DNA from: CAJXVY01 sp031580995
GTDB lineage: Bacteria > Actinomycetota > Actinomycetes > Actinomycetales > Microbacteriaceae
Direction: 5' to 3'
Assembly (NCBI GenBank): GCA_031580995.1
Contig: JAVLCC010000006.1
Coordinates: forward strand, 1-64,000
Length of the DNA: 64,000 bases
The first letter of the stretch is position 1. The number at the start of each line of letters is the position of its first letter. The notes under the pieces are model-generated. The model saw only the letters and a program-made list of their open reading frames with translations. It was not told the DNA's origin and ran no database searches. Made by a program: the position numbers and the translations under genes. Shown in pieces: positions 1-7,205 of this stretch.

Positions 1-19
1 CGTAAAAATCATCCAAACC

Positions 20-48
20 GCCGGGGTTCTAAAAGCTGGGACCCCGGC
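20..48 (+). terminator. Possible terminator hairpin of the upstream gene
   Basis: GCCGGGGT (20-27) pairs perfectly with ACCCCGGC (41-48) around a 13-base loop. No proper T-run follows, so it may be a GC-rich actinobacterial terminator without a U-tract or simply a structured 5' region. The next gene starts at 64 with its own GGAG ribosome site, so the hairpin probably belongs to the transcript to the left. Confidence 0.4.
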
Positions 49-63
49 TTCCTAGGAGCCTAA

Positions 64-1419
64 ATGCTAAAAATTAGGAAATTAGTAACGATGGCCCTCA
101 TCACATGGCTGTCGTTTCTTGGGTTAACCGCCCAGGCAGAAGAGTCTCTGGGAATTGGCGTTCAGGTTGTTGAAAGTTCTCAAGGAGATCTCTCCATGGG
201 TAATCGCGCTTGGTTTGCAATTGAACCAGGTGCCTCGGGAACCTCTGTTTTCAGAGTCACCAGTCAAACTGACATTGACCAAACAATAACTTACGAGGTT
301 TTTGACAGGGAGTTTATAAACGGCGAGCCAAGTGTGGACACAAGCCAGCTTTCAGAGACAGCCAACTGGGTTCAATTCGAGCCGGCGGTTGCTTCCCTGC
401 CAGCGAGGGGTAGCCGTGAAATAACTATGACCTACACGATCCCTGAAGACGCACCAGAGGAAGCCTTTGATGCAGTTCTGAGAGTATTAGCCAGCGGCAG
501 CGCCCCCTCACAGGAAAGTGAAAGTGGGGCAAGGGCAGTTGTGGGGACCGCAGCTGGATTAGACATCGACGTCTGGCTTGGAGTAGGTAATGCAGTCAGT
601 CTGCTTCCCACTTTTGATATTCGAGAAGTCCAGGGTGTGATTCTCCCTAAAGGAAGATTTCTTCGAGTGGAGTTTGAAAATCTAGGTTTAGTTCCACTTT
701 CCCTGCGCGGGAGCGTGCAGTTTGCAGACCCGATATTGGCAGAAAGAAGCTTTGACCCAATCACATACGTATCAAGAGTGATTCCTTCTGGTGAGAGTGG
801 TTATGTTGATGTGCCTGTAATCGATGAGGTCACAGATGGAAACTGGAACGTTTTTGTTGCGGCCACCCAAGATGAGGTAAGACAGACCAAATTATTCGAA
901 AAAGAAATTGTTTTTACCGCACCCAGCGAGGGCGGTATTGCCTGGGGTCTGATCCAATCAGTGCTGATTGGCCTATTTGCACTTCTTGCCGTTTATGGGC
1001 TCCGGAAAATGGTTAGACCGTCTGCCAAGTCAGAAGCCAAAATTAAGAAGCCATCTCGGGTCTTGGGTTTGATTAAGAGTTTGCGGCTGCCTAAATTCAG
1101 CCTTCCAAGAATCGAACTCAAGCTTCCCAAGCTCCCTAAATTGCCACAAAGGGAGCCCAAACCAGTTGAGCAGAAACAACAATCAAGCGCTTCCCGCTAT
1201 TCAGAGAACAGAGCTTGGGCAAACACCAAGGTTGAGCCCGAGCCATTATCAGAGACTCCTAAATATCAGCCACCAGCGAAGGCTGAGGTTGATGAGGACC
1301 AGCTGGAGCAAGCAATTCAGCGAGCACTTTTGAAGGTGTTGGAAAACTCAGCCAAAACTCATGAGGAAGATGTGGTCGAGCAAAAGCCGAGAGCGAAGCC
1401 TAGGACTAAATCCAAGTAG
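64..1419 (+). CDS. Membrane-anchored surface protein with DUF916-like extracellular domain
   Basis: This 451-residue protein has a clear signal peptide (residues 1-25, cleavage near AQA-EE). An extracellular beta-rich region follows (about 26-290), resembling the DUF916 or PapD-like immunoglobulin fold of Gram-positive cell-surface proteins, with an SREITMTYTIP strand typical of such folds. A single transmembrane helix lies at about 293-313. The cytoplasmic tail of roughly 135 residues is very basic and Lys/Pro-rich with repeated LPKLPK units, and then ends in an acidic amphipathic helix and a basic end. The ATG is preceded by CTAGGAGCC, a good ribosome site. The function is unknown. The architecture suggests a cell-envelope protein whose tail contacts membrane phospholipid or a cytoplasmic partner. 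The family call rests on fold-level resemblance only. Confidence 0.6.
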   Translation: MLKIRKLVTMALITWLSFLGLTAQAEESLGIGVQVVESSQGDLSMGNRAWFAIEPGASGTSVFRVTSQTDIDQTITYEVFDREFINGEPSVDTSQLSETANWVQFEPAVASLPARGSREITMTYTIPEDAPEEAFDAVLRVLASGSAPSQESESGARAVVGTAAGLDIDVWLGVGNAVSLLPTFDIREVQGVILPKGRFLRVEFENLGLVPLSLRGSVQFADPILAERSFDPITYVSRVIPSGESGYVDVPVIDEVTDGNWNVFVAATQDEVRQTKLFEKEIVFTAPSEGGIAWGLIQSVLIGLFALLAVYGLRKMVRPSAKSEAKIKKPSRVLGLIKSLRLPKFSLPRIELKLPKLPKLPQREPKPVEQKQQSSASRYSENRAWANTKVEPEPLSETPKYQPPAKAEVDEDQLEQAIQRALLKVLENSAKTHEEDVVEQKPRAKPRTKSK

Positions 1420-1475
1420 TTATACACATGTAGCAAAAAGCCCTACTTATCCAACCACCATTTAGGGGATTTTGC

Positions 1476-1488
1476 TATCAAGTTGATA
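1476..1488. promoter_or_regulatory. Palindromic operator candidate of the RHH/Doc operon
   Basis: TATCAA-G-TTGATA is a perfect 13-base palindrome centred 18 bases before the antitoxin ATG. It abuts the likely -10 hexamers TACCAT (1487-1492) and TACATT (1493-1498). Ribbon-helix-helix antitoxins commonly bind palindromes over their own promoter, so autoregulation is the natural reading. No binding data exist here. Confidence 0.55.
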
Positions 1489-1499
1489 CCATTACATTT

Positions 1500-1706
1500 A
1501 TGGCTATGACACTGAGATTAAACACTGAACTAGAAGAAAAGCTAAACGGCATCGCTTCGGAGCTGGGTTGTTCAAAACAAAAAGCCATCGAGGTAATGAT
1601 TGAGGCCTATGACGTTAAGTCAAAAAGAAGGGCTGAACTCGATGATGCTTTGCAATTTGTTTTGTCCCACGACAAGAAGCTGATGGAACGTTTGGCCGAC
1701 GCATGA
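1500..1706 (+). CDS. Ribbon-helix-helix antitoxin
   Basis: This 68-residue protein begins with a beta strand (MTLRLN) followed by two helices (ELEEKLNGIASELG and KQKAIEVMIEAYDV). That is the pattern of the MetJ/Arc ribbon-helix-helix DNA-binding family. The C-terminal half (about 40-68) is charged and is the likely toxin-neutralising segment. It overlaps the Doc toxin gene by 4 bases, the usual translational coupling of toxin-antitoxin operons. There is no Shine-Dalgarno sequence. Either ATG (1500 or 1506) sits 7 bases after a TACCAT or TACATT -10 hexamer, so a leaderless transcript is likely. Doc toxins are classically paired with Phd antitoxins, so the RHH partner is worth noting. Confidence 0.75.
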   Translation: MAMTLRLNTELEEKLNGIASELGCSKQKAIEVMIEAYDVKSKRRAELDDALQFVLSHDKKLMERLADA

Positions 1707-2071
1707 CCGAGTATTTATCTATTGAGGATGCGCTTTATCAGATAAAAAAACTTGGTTTTTACGTGAAGGACATTGGTTTACTGGAGTCTGCTTTGGCAAG
1801 ACCGCAGACCAGCCTCTTCGGAGAAGATGCCTATCCAGAGCTCTCTTTGAAAACAGCTGCCATGATGCAGTCGATTATCAAAAACCACTCTCTTGTTGAT
1901 GGAAACAAACGAACATCCTGGGTTTTGATGGTGTCATTTTTGTGGATCAATGGTTTTTCACACGACATGGATGATCAAGTTGGTTTTGATCTAACGCTTG
2001 GCATTGCAACGGATGAATTAACTCTCGAGCAAGCCTCAGAGATTATTCAGAAGCACCTTCGGAAGCTTTAG
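1703..2071 (+). CDS. doc: Doc-type Fic-fold toxin
   Basis: This 122-residue protein matches the death-on-curing (Doc) branch of the Fic fold in length. The signature near residues 58-67 reads H-S-L-V-D-G-N-K-R-T, the Doc form HxFx(D/E)xNKR with Leu in place of Phe. It lacks the second Arg of AMPylating Fic enzymes. Known Doc proteins phosphorylate EF-Tu and so stop translation, and the same activity is inferred here. The ATG overlaps the antitoxin stop as ATGA. The 3' end overlaps the oppositely oriented DoxX-like gene by 29 bases. The catalytic His, Asp, Asn, Lys and Arg are all present, so the toxin is probably functional. Confidence 0.8.
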   Translation: MTEYLSIEDALYQIKKLGFYVKDIGLLESALARPQTSLFGEDAYPELSLKTAAMMQSIIKNHSLVDGNKRTSWVLMVSFLWINGFSHDMDDQVGFDLTLGIATDELTLEQASEIIQKHLRKL

Positions 2072-2519
2072 CCTTCGCATTCACGGTTGACCCAACAACC
2101 AGTGCTGCACCGATTATTACCAAGTTTTTGAAGATGTATTGACCCTCCATGGTCAGCCCGATTGGGAAATCGGTGAAGACAACTTCAGGTAGTAGCACTA
2201 TTGGCAAAAATGTTCCGGGCATCTGACCTGCAAGCAATAAAAGCCCGATGCGAATCAAGGGCTTGAACAACAAGGCAACGCCAATGAACACTTCCCATAA
2301 ACCAAGAAGCGGAACGATGATCTCTGGTGTTAGCCAATAAACGGTTGCTGCAACTAAATCGTAGGCAGGGGATAAACCGATAACTTTCAATCCACCAAAC
2401 CAAATAAACACCAACGCCAGCGAATAGCGCAGGATTGGAAGACCCAGCTTGGTCATGTATTTGATGACTAGCTGGTCAACAGATTCAAACTGTTTATTGG
2501 CTTTTTCGATGATGGTCAT
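2043..2519 (-). CDS. DoxX/DUF417-like membrane protein
   Basis: This protein of about 158 residues has four predicted membrane helices (ILRYSLALVFIWFGGLKVIG, the YWLTPEIIVPLLGLW segment, IRIGLLLLAGQMPGTFLPIVLL and the FKNLVIIGAALVVGS end). It resembles the DoxX and DUF417 (YkgB) family, whose members associate with respiratory or thiol-redox complexes but mostly lack a defined reaction. The start is placed at the internal ATG (MTIIEK) because AAGGAG lies six bases before it. An upstream ATG eight codons earlier has no such site. It follows the gcvH-like gene on the same strand with a short gap. Confidence 0.65.
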   Translation of the reverse strand: MTIIEKANKQFESVDQLVIKYMTKLGLPILRYSLALVFIWFGGLKVIGLSPAYDLVAATVYWLTPEIIVPLLGLWEVFIGVALLFKPLIRIGLLLLAGQMPGTFLPIVLLPEVVFTDFPIGLTMEGQYIFKNLVIIGAALVVGSTVNAKAKASEGASE

Positions 2520-2561
2520 TGAGGCTCCTTGGATTAGCCTCAACTTTTGATTTAGCTTTTT

Positions 2562-2924
2562 TTATTCCTCGGCGCCGAATTTGGAGAGGTATTGTTCCTG
2601 GTCCATTAGGCCTTCTTCGGTTTCAGTGATCTTGATTTGCAAAAGCCAACCTTCACCGTGAGGGTCTTCAACAATGAGCTCAGTGTTGAATAGTGCTACA
2701 GGATTCACCTCAATAACCTCACCTGCAACAGGTGAGTAAAAATCAAGGGCATCGGCGATTATTGGATCACCGATTTCAATTGAATCTCCTTCTTCGGGAA
2801 GTTCAATCTTGGAGATGTCTTCTAATTCATCGCTTGCATAACTGGTTATGCCAATGGTTGCAATATCACCTGTTTGGTCAACCCAGACGTGGTGTTTGCT
2901 ATAAAGAAAATCCTTTGGATACAT
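2562..2924 (-). CDS. GcvH-like protein lacking the lipoylation lysine
   Basis: This 120-residue protein follows the glycine-cleavage H protein along its length: YSKHHVWV near the start, then VGIT-like IGITSYA, the IELPEEGDSI strand, YSPVAGEV, and a C-terminal GEGWLLQIKI. The lipoyl hairpin, normally ESVKA-x-SD, is shortened by about five residues and reads IIADALDFY, so no lysine is available for lipoylation. The bases were read on both strands and no stop or frameshift is visible. The protein therefore cannot act as a normal lipoyl carrier. Its role is unknown, and a structural or lipoate-transfer scaffold are possibilities. The ATG overlaps the purC stop as TGATG, so it is co-translated with purine genes. 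No gcvT or gcvP is in the window. Confidence 0.7.
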   Translation of the reverse strand: MYPKDFLYSKHHVWVDQTGDIATIGITSYASDELEDISKIELPEEGDSIEIGDPIIADALDFYSPVAGEVIEVNPVALFNTELIVEDPHGEGWLLQIKITETEEGLMDQEQYLSKFGAEE

Positions 2925-3751
2925 CACCCAACACTTTCTAGTCTTTGCCTAAGTTCAGAATACTTTTTACTCGTAATTTTTATGACCTCTGAGGACAATC
3001 TGGGAGGAGAATTTTTTCTATCCCAGTTTTTATCTAACCAGTCGCGAATGATCTGCTTATCAAAGCTTTGTTCACGCTCACCTTCATCCCAAGCTTGTTT
3101 GTCCCAGTAACGAGAGCTGTCAGGTGTCAACACCTCATCGGCAAGGGTTACAGTGTTGCCATCAAGACCGAATTCAAACTTGGTGTCAGCGATGATGATT
3201 CCTGCTTTCAAGGCAAGCTCAGAGGCTTGTTTGAAAATTGTTAGTGAAAGCTCTCTAATTTGTTCGGCATGGTCAGCGCCAATTAATTCTTTGGTTTTTT
3301 CAAAGCTGATGTTGTAATCGCTTTCGCCCTGGTCTGCTTTGAAGGCTGGGGTGTAAATAGGTTCTGGGAGCTTGTCTCCCAGTTGTAATCCTTTCGGAAG
3401 CTTCACACCACTGATTGCACCTGTTTGTTGATACTCTCTGAAACCGCTGCCTGCCAGATAACCCCTGACCACGCATTCGACTGGGAACATTTTTAGTTTT
3501 TTGGCAATAACTGCTCGACCTTGAAATTCCTCCGGAACTTCGTGGTCGGTTGTTTGATTGGAAACTGGGATTCGATCCAGCCACCAGTTGGTGATTGCTG
3601 TTAGCTCTATGCCTTTGCCTGGGATCTCGGGAGAAAGGATGTGATCAAAGGCACTCACTCGATCTGTTGCCACCATGAGAATCTTCTCTGGAAGTTCGGG
3701 GTTTTCATATAACTCCCGGACCTTGCCAGAATAGATATGCTTCCAGCTCAC
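2924..3751 (-). CDS. purC: Phosphoribosylaminoimidazole-succinocarboxamide synthase (SAICAR synthetase)
   Basis: PurC joins CAIR and aspartate with ATP to give SAICAR in de novo purine synthesis in the cytoplasm. This 275-residue protein shows the family landmarks: YSGKVRELYE near the start (ATP-binding lobe), ATDRVSAFDHIL, ECVVRGYLAGSG in the middle, and IIIADTKFEFG followed by DEVLTPDSSRYW. Its size is close to the 290-300 residues usual in actinobacteria. The GTG start overlaps the purD stop as GTGA and the 3' end overlaps the gcvH-like gene, so purD-purC-gcvH-like reads as one translationally coupled operon. The assignment is secure. Confidence 0.95.
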   Translation of the reverse strand: MSWKHIYSGKVRELYENPELPEKILMVATDRVSAFDHILSPEIPGKGIELTAITNWWLDRIPVSNQTTDHEVPEEFQGRAVIAKKLKMFPVECVVRGYLAGSGFREYQQTGAISGVKLPKGLQLGDKLPEPIYTPAFKADQGESDYNISFEKTKELIGADHAEQIRELSLTIFKQASELALKAGIIIADTKFEFGLDGNTVTLADEVLTPDSSRYWDKQAWDEGEREQSFDKQIIRDWLDKNWDRKNSPPRLSSEVIKITSKKYSELRQRLESVG

Positions 3752-4971
3752 TCGCTTACTTTCTCAGCGATGTCTTTTCTGAAAAAGCCCCCCTCGAGCT
3801 TTATTTGCTCTAGACCCATATAAGCCTTGGTTCTTGCTTTTTTGACACTGTCACCGTGACCAACAACACTCAAAACTCTTCCTGTGTCGCTTCCCTTGCA
3901 AACCTCGACGCCTTCTAGGGCTTCTGCTTTTTCAATGCCTGTTACCTCGCGAGGTTTTGCAGGGTTTGTTGGGTAGCCCTCACTTGCTAGCACGACTGTG
4001 ACTGTTGAATGGAAACTAAAATCAGCAACGGGACCATGATTCAGTCTTCCGGTGCAGGCGCGCATTAGAAGATCCCCAAGGTCTGATTTCAGTCTTCTGA
4101 GAACAACTTGGGTTTCAGGGTCACCGAATCGAACATTGAATTCGATCACCTTGGTGCCTGTCTCGGTGACGATCAGTCCGCAATACAAAACACCCACAAA
4201 ATCAATTTCCATATCCCGCATGGTTGTCACAACCGGTTGCGCAATCATTTCTTGGACTTCGTCTACAAAATCCTCCGGCAACCAAGGGACAGGACTGTAT
4301 GCACCCATGCCACCGGTGTTTGGTCCCTCGTCGTTATCGAATGCTCGCTTGAAATCTTGTGCAGGTGAAAGTGGCATGACATTTTTGCCATCGGATAGGA
4401 AAAACAAACTGACCTCTTGGCCATCTAAAAACTCTTCAACCAAGATTCCATCGTGGATGTATTTTTTGGCATGCTCCATGGCGGCTTCGCGGTCTTCAGT
4501 GACAATCACTCCCTTGCCACTTGCTAACCCATCTGCCTTGATCACATATGGAGCACCAAACTCATCCATTGCCTTTTCTACTTCTTCTAGGGTTTTGCAA
4601 AGTGTTGACCCCCCGGTTGGAACACCGGCATGCTTCATGATTTCTTTGGCAAAGTTTTTACTGCCCTCTAGCTGAGCGGCTTCCTTGGAAGGACCAAACA
4701 CCTGCACGCCTTGGCGTTTCAAAACATCTGTCATTCCTGCAACAAGTGGTGCTTCGGGACCAATGACAACCAGGTCAGCCCTTTCGCTAACTGCAATCCG
4801 AGATACATCTAATTCGTTATTTATGTCAATATCAGTCCGGCATTCAACCTCACGGGCAATGCCTGAATTGCCCGGAGCGCAAACGATGTCCTCTGGTTCA
4901 GTTCCCGTGCGGAGTAGTGATTTGACAATCGCGTGCTCTCTAGCACCACTTCCCAAAACCAATATGCGCAT
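3748..4971 (-). CDS. purD: Phosphoribosylamine-glycine ligase (GAR synthetase)
   Basis: PurD ligates glycine to phosphoribosylamine with ATP to form GAR, the second step of purine synthesis. The 407-residue ATP-grasp protein opens with MRILVLGSGAREHAI. It contains DLVVIGPEAPLVAG, the ATP-grasp segment KADGLASGKGVIV near 145-157, a metal site EFNVRFGDPETQ and the terminal GFFRKDIA motif. The ATG at 4971 has no ribosome site, but TAGACT lies seven bases upstream, so the mRNA is probably leaderless. It heads a coupled operon with purC. The divergent purF/purM operon lies on the other side, so the two purine operons are controlled from the same 5.0 kb region. Confidence 0.95.
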   Translation of the reverse strand: MRILVLGSGAREHAIVKSLLRTGTEPEDIVCAPGNSGIAREVECRTDIDINNELDVSRIAVSERADLVVIGPEAPLVAGMTDVLKRQGVQVFGPSKEAAQLEGSKNFAKEIMKHAGVPTGGSTLCKTLEEVEKAMDEFGAPYVIKADGLASGKGVIVTEDREAAMEHAKKYIHDGILVEEFLDGQEVSLFFLSDGKNVMPLSPAQDFKRAFDNDEGPNTGGMGAYSPVPWLPEDFVDEVQEMIAQPVVTTMRDMEIDFVGVLYCGLIVTETGTKVIEFNVRFGDPETQVVLRRLKSDLGDLLMRACTGRLNHGPVADFSFHSTVTVVLASEGYPTNPAKPREVTGIEKAEALEGVEVCKGSDTGRVLSVVGHGDSVKKARTKAYMGLEQIKLEGGFFRKDIAEKVSE

Positions 4972-4978
4972 GGGTTGC

Positions 4979-4984
4979 AGTCTA
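4979..4984 (-). promoter_or_regulatory. -10 hexamer of purD (leaderless promoter)
   Basis: On the minus strand TAGACT ends seven bases before the purD ATG. The same hexamer at the same distance occurs before several other genes of this window. No convincing -35 element was recognised. Transcription would start at or next to the start codon. Confidence 0.5.
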
Positions 4985-5027
4985 GCTAAGGCTTGCGGGT
5001 AGTCTGAAACTCAATCAGGAGAAGCGT

Positions 5028-5390
5028 TTGGCAAAGAGAAAAATAGACCCCAAAACGGGCATGGCTGCAATCCAGGGCTTTATTGATGGTGATCCGCAGA
5101 GCATTCCAATGGCAGTCAGATACGCATTGGAAGAAATAGCCCAAACCCACCCTGGAAACAGCGTTGAATTGCGAATACCCCCATTTGGAGCAACCCAGTG
5201 CATTGAAGGTCCAGACCACCGTCGTGGAACACCTGCCAATGTCGTGGAGATGAAACCAGAGAGTTTTCTAGATTTGGTGACCGGTGAATTGAGCTGGCAG
5301 GAACTAATGGGTGCAGGTCTTATTAGCGCCAGCGGAAACAGAGTTGACCTATTGGCGGAACTGTTTCCGCTAAAAATTAGTGATTTATAA
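5028..5390 (+). CDS. SCP2-like (sterol carrier family) protein
   Basis: This 120-residue protein resembles the actinobacterial sterol-carrier-family proteins related to the MDMPI C-terminal domain, commonly found beside purine genes. Recognisable pieces are AVRYALEEIAQTHPGNSVELRIPPFGATQC, broken by a GPDHRRGTPANVVEM stretch, and the DLVTGELSWQEL helix that ends such domains. The biochemical role in these bacteria is not known, and no catalytic residues are recognised. The TTG start is chosen because AGGAG lies six bases upstream and no ATG is available nearby. It leads the operon with the small membrane protein, purF and purM, and diverges from purD. Confidence 0.7.
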   Translation: MAKRKIDPKTGMAAIQGFIDGDPQSIPMAVRYALEEIAQTHPGNSVELRIPPFGATQCIEGPDHRRGTPANVVEMKPESFLDLVTGELSWQELMGAGLISASGNRVDLLAELFPLKISDL

Positions 5391-5412
5391 GTTTTATCGA
5401 AATAATTGAACT

Positions 5413-5703
5413 ATGGAAGAAGAGGTCAACATCCGTCGAGCACCAAAGTTGCTCCCGTTTGGATTGACCGGAGCGCTGATAGGAATCGTCCTTGGTGTCT
5501 TGGTTTATCTCTTGGTTCCCAACACCGACTCAGAGGGTGAAAACGCCCTTGGATTATTCATTGTTTATTTCGGTGGCACCTTTGCAGGTTTGGGTGTGAT
5601 TTTCGCAATTGTCTTGGATTGGGTAACCGTTAGAAGATCAAACAGGGTAATCGCTGAGCGCAGCGAGGAAACTCCGCCCGATGAAGATAAAGTTGGGGAG
5701 TGA
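5413..5703 (+). CDS. Two-helix membrane protein, conserved neighbour of purF
   Basis: This 96-residue hypothetical protein has two membrane helices (about 16-36 and 50-70) joined by an acidic loop, a short basic start (NIRRAPKLLP) and a charged C-terminal tail. No domain with a known function is recognised. Small proteins of this kind sit upstream of purF in many actinobacteria. The stop overlaps the purF start (GTGATG), so it is translationally coupled to purine synthesis. There is no clear ribosome site, but AATAAT lies six bases before the ATG, which resembles the leaderless promoters found elsewhere in the window. Confidence 0.6.
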   Translation: MEEEVNIRRAPKLLPFGLTGALIGIVLGVLVYLLVPNTDSEGENALGLFIVYFGGTFAGLGVIFAIVLDWVTVRRSNRVIAERSEETPPDEDKVGE

Positions 5704-7205
5704 TGCGAGGCGACGGAAAACTCACCCACGAGACATTCCCCGGGGAAAAAGCACCTCAGGATGAATGCGGAGTCTTTGGAGTCTGGGCTCCCGGTGAAGA
5801 AGTCGCCAAACTAGCTTTTTTTGGTCTTTATGCCATTCAGCACCGCGGTCAAGAATCCGCAGGTATTTCAACCAGTGATGGCAAAAAGATGCTGGTTTAT
5901 AAAGACATGGGTTTGGTCAGCCAAGTTTTCGATGAAGCAACACTTGAATCCCTTGGTGGGCATCTAGCTGTTGGTCACTGCAGGTATTCAACAACTGGAT
6001 CCTCTGCTTGGAGAAACGCTCAACCCACAATGGGCAAAACTGCTTTTGGAACAGTGGCCATGGGTCACAACGGAAACATCACCAACACGCAGGATTTATT
6101 GGAACTATTAGAAACCCGCTACCCAGAACACGCAGGTGATCTCAGTGGTGGTAATACCACTGACACAGCAGTGCTAACAGCACTGCTAACAGGCAATGAA
6201 GACAGCTCTTTGGAACAAACCGCCCTTGAATTGCTTCCGAAAGTATTGGGAGCTTATTGCTTGGTGTTTATGGATGAGAACACGCTTTATGCAGCTAGAG
6301 ACCCGCAAGGGGTCAGGCCATTGGTTCTAGGAAGATTAGAGCGTGGCTGGGTGGTTGCAAGCGAAAGTGCTGCATTAGACATTGTTGGCGCAAGCTTTGT
6401 TCGTGAGGTTGAGCCAGGCGAATTGATTGCCATCGATGAAAACGGATTGCGTTCAACTCAGTTTGCGGAAACCAAGCGAGCAGGTTGTGTATTTGAATAT
6501 GTCTATCTAGCAAGACCCGATACAGCAATTAATGGCCGTGTTGTTTATGAAGCCAGAGTTGAGATGGGAAGAGCATTAGCCAGAGAGCATCCGGTGGAGG
6601 CAGATCTTGTTATTCCAACACCGGAGAGTGGAACACCAGCTGCAATTGGTTATAGCGAGCAATCAGGGATTCCATTTGGGCACGGGTTAGTGAAAAACAG
6701 CTATGTCGGCAGAACCTTTATTCAGCCCTCTGACACTCTGAGACAACTTGGCATCAGGTTGAAGTTAAATCCCCTAAAAGAAACCATCAAGGGCAAAAGA
6801 CTGATTGTTGTTGATGACAGCATTGTTCGAGGAAACACCCAGCGAGCACTGGTGAAGATGCTGATGGAGGCGGGAGCCAAAGAGGTGCACGTGAGGATTT
6901 CCTCACCTCCGATTGAGTGGCCATGTTTTTATGGGATTGATTTTGCATCCAGAGCCGAATTGATTGCCAGCGGTCTAGCGGTCAGCGACATTCAGCAATC
7001 GATTGGTTCTGACAGTTTGGGATATCTTTCAGAGGCGGGCATGATCAAAGCCACCGAGCAGCCAACCAACGAGCTCTGCACGGCTTGCTTCACAGGCAAA
7101 TACCCGATACCCCTTCCAGCCGAAGAACGTCTTGGCAAAAACCTCCTAGAACGAGGTGTTGCAACAATCAAATCTGAAGACCACATCCACCGGGAAGCTC
7201 AATGA
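5703..7205 (+). CDS. purF: Amidophosphoribosyltransferase
   Basis: PurF makes phosphoribosylamine from PRPP and glutamine, the first committed step of purine synthesis. The N-terminal Ntn glutaminase begins at the nucleophile Cys in DECGVFGVW after a propeptide of about 20 residues. YAIQHRGQESAGI, GHCRYSTTG and GHNGNI follow. The phosphoribosyltransferase half carries the PRPP loop VVDDSIVRGNT near residue 365-375. CTACFTGKYP near the C-terminus supplies the cysteines expected of the Fe-S cluster binding type. GTG at 5700 and ATG at 5703 are both possible starts. The 3' end overlaps purM by four bases (ATGA). Confidence 0.96.
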   Translation: MRGDGKLTHETFPGEKAPQDECGVFGVWAPGEEVAKLAFFGLYAIQHRGQESAGISTSDGKKMLVYKDMGLVSQVFDEATLESLGGHLAVGHCRYSTTGSSAWRNAQPTMGKTAFGTVAMGHNGNITNTQDLLELLETRYPEHAGDLSGGNTTDTAVLTALLTGNEDSSLEQTALELLPKVLGAYCLVFMDENTLYAARDPQGVRPLVLGRLERGWVVASESAALDIVGASFVREVEPGELIAIDENGLRSTQFAETKRAGCVFEYVYLARPDTAINGRVVYEARVEMGRALAREHPVEADLVIPTPESGTPAAIGYSEQSGIPFGHGLVKNSYVGRTFIQPSDTLRQLGIRLKLNPLKETIKGKRLIVVDDSIVRGNTQRALVKMLMEAGAKEVHVRISSPPIEWPCFYGIDFASRAELIASGLAVSDIQQSIGSDSLGYLSEAGMIKATEQPTNELCTACFTGKYPIPLPAEERLGKNLLERGVATIKSEDHIHREAQ

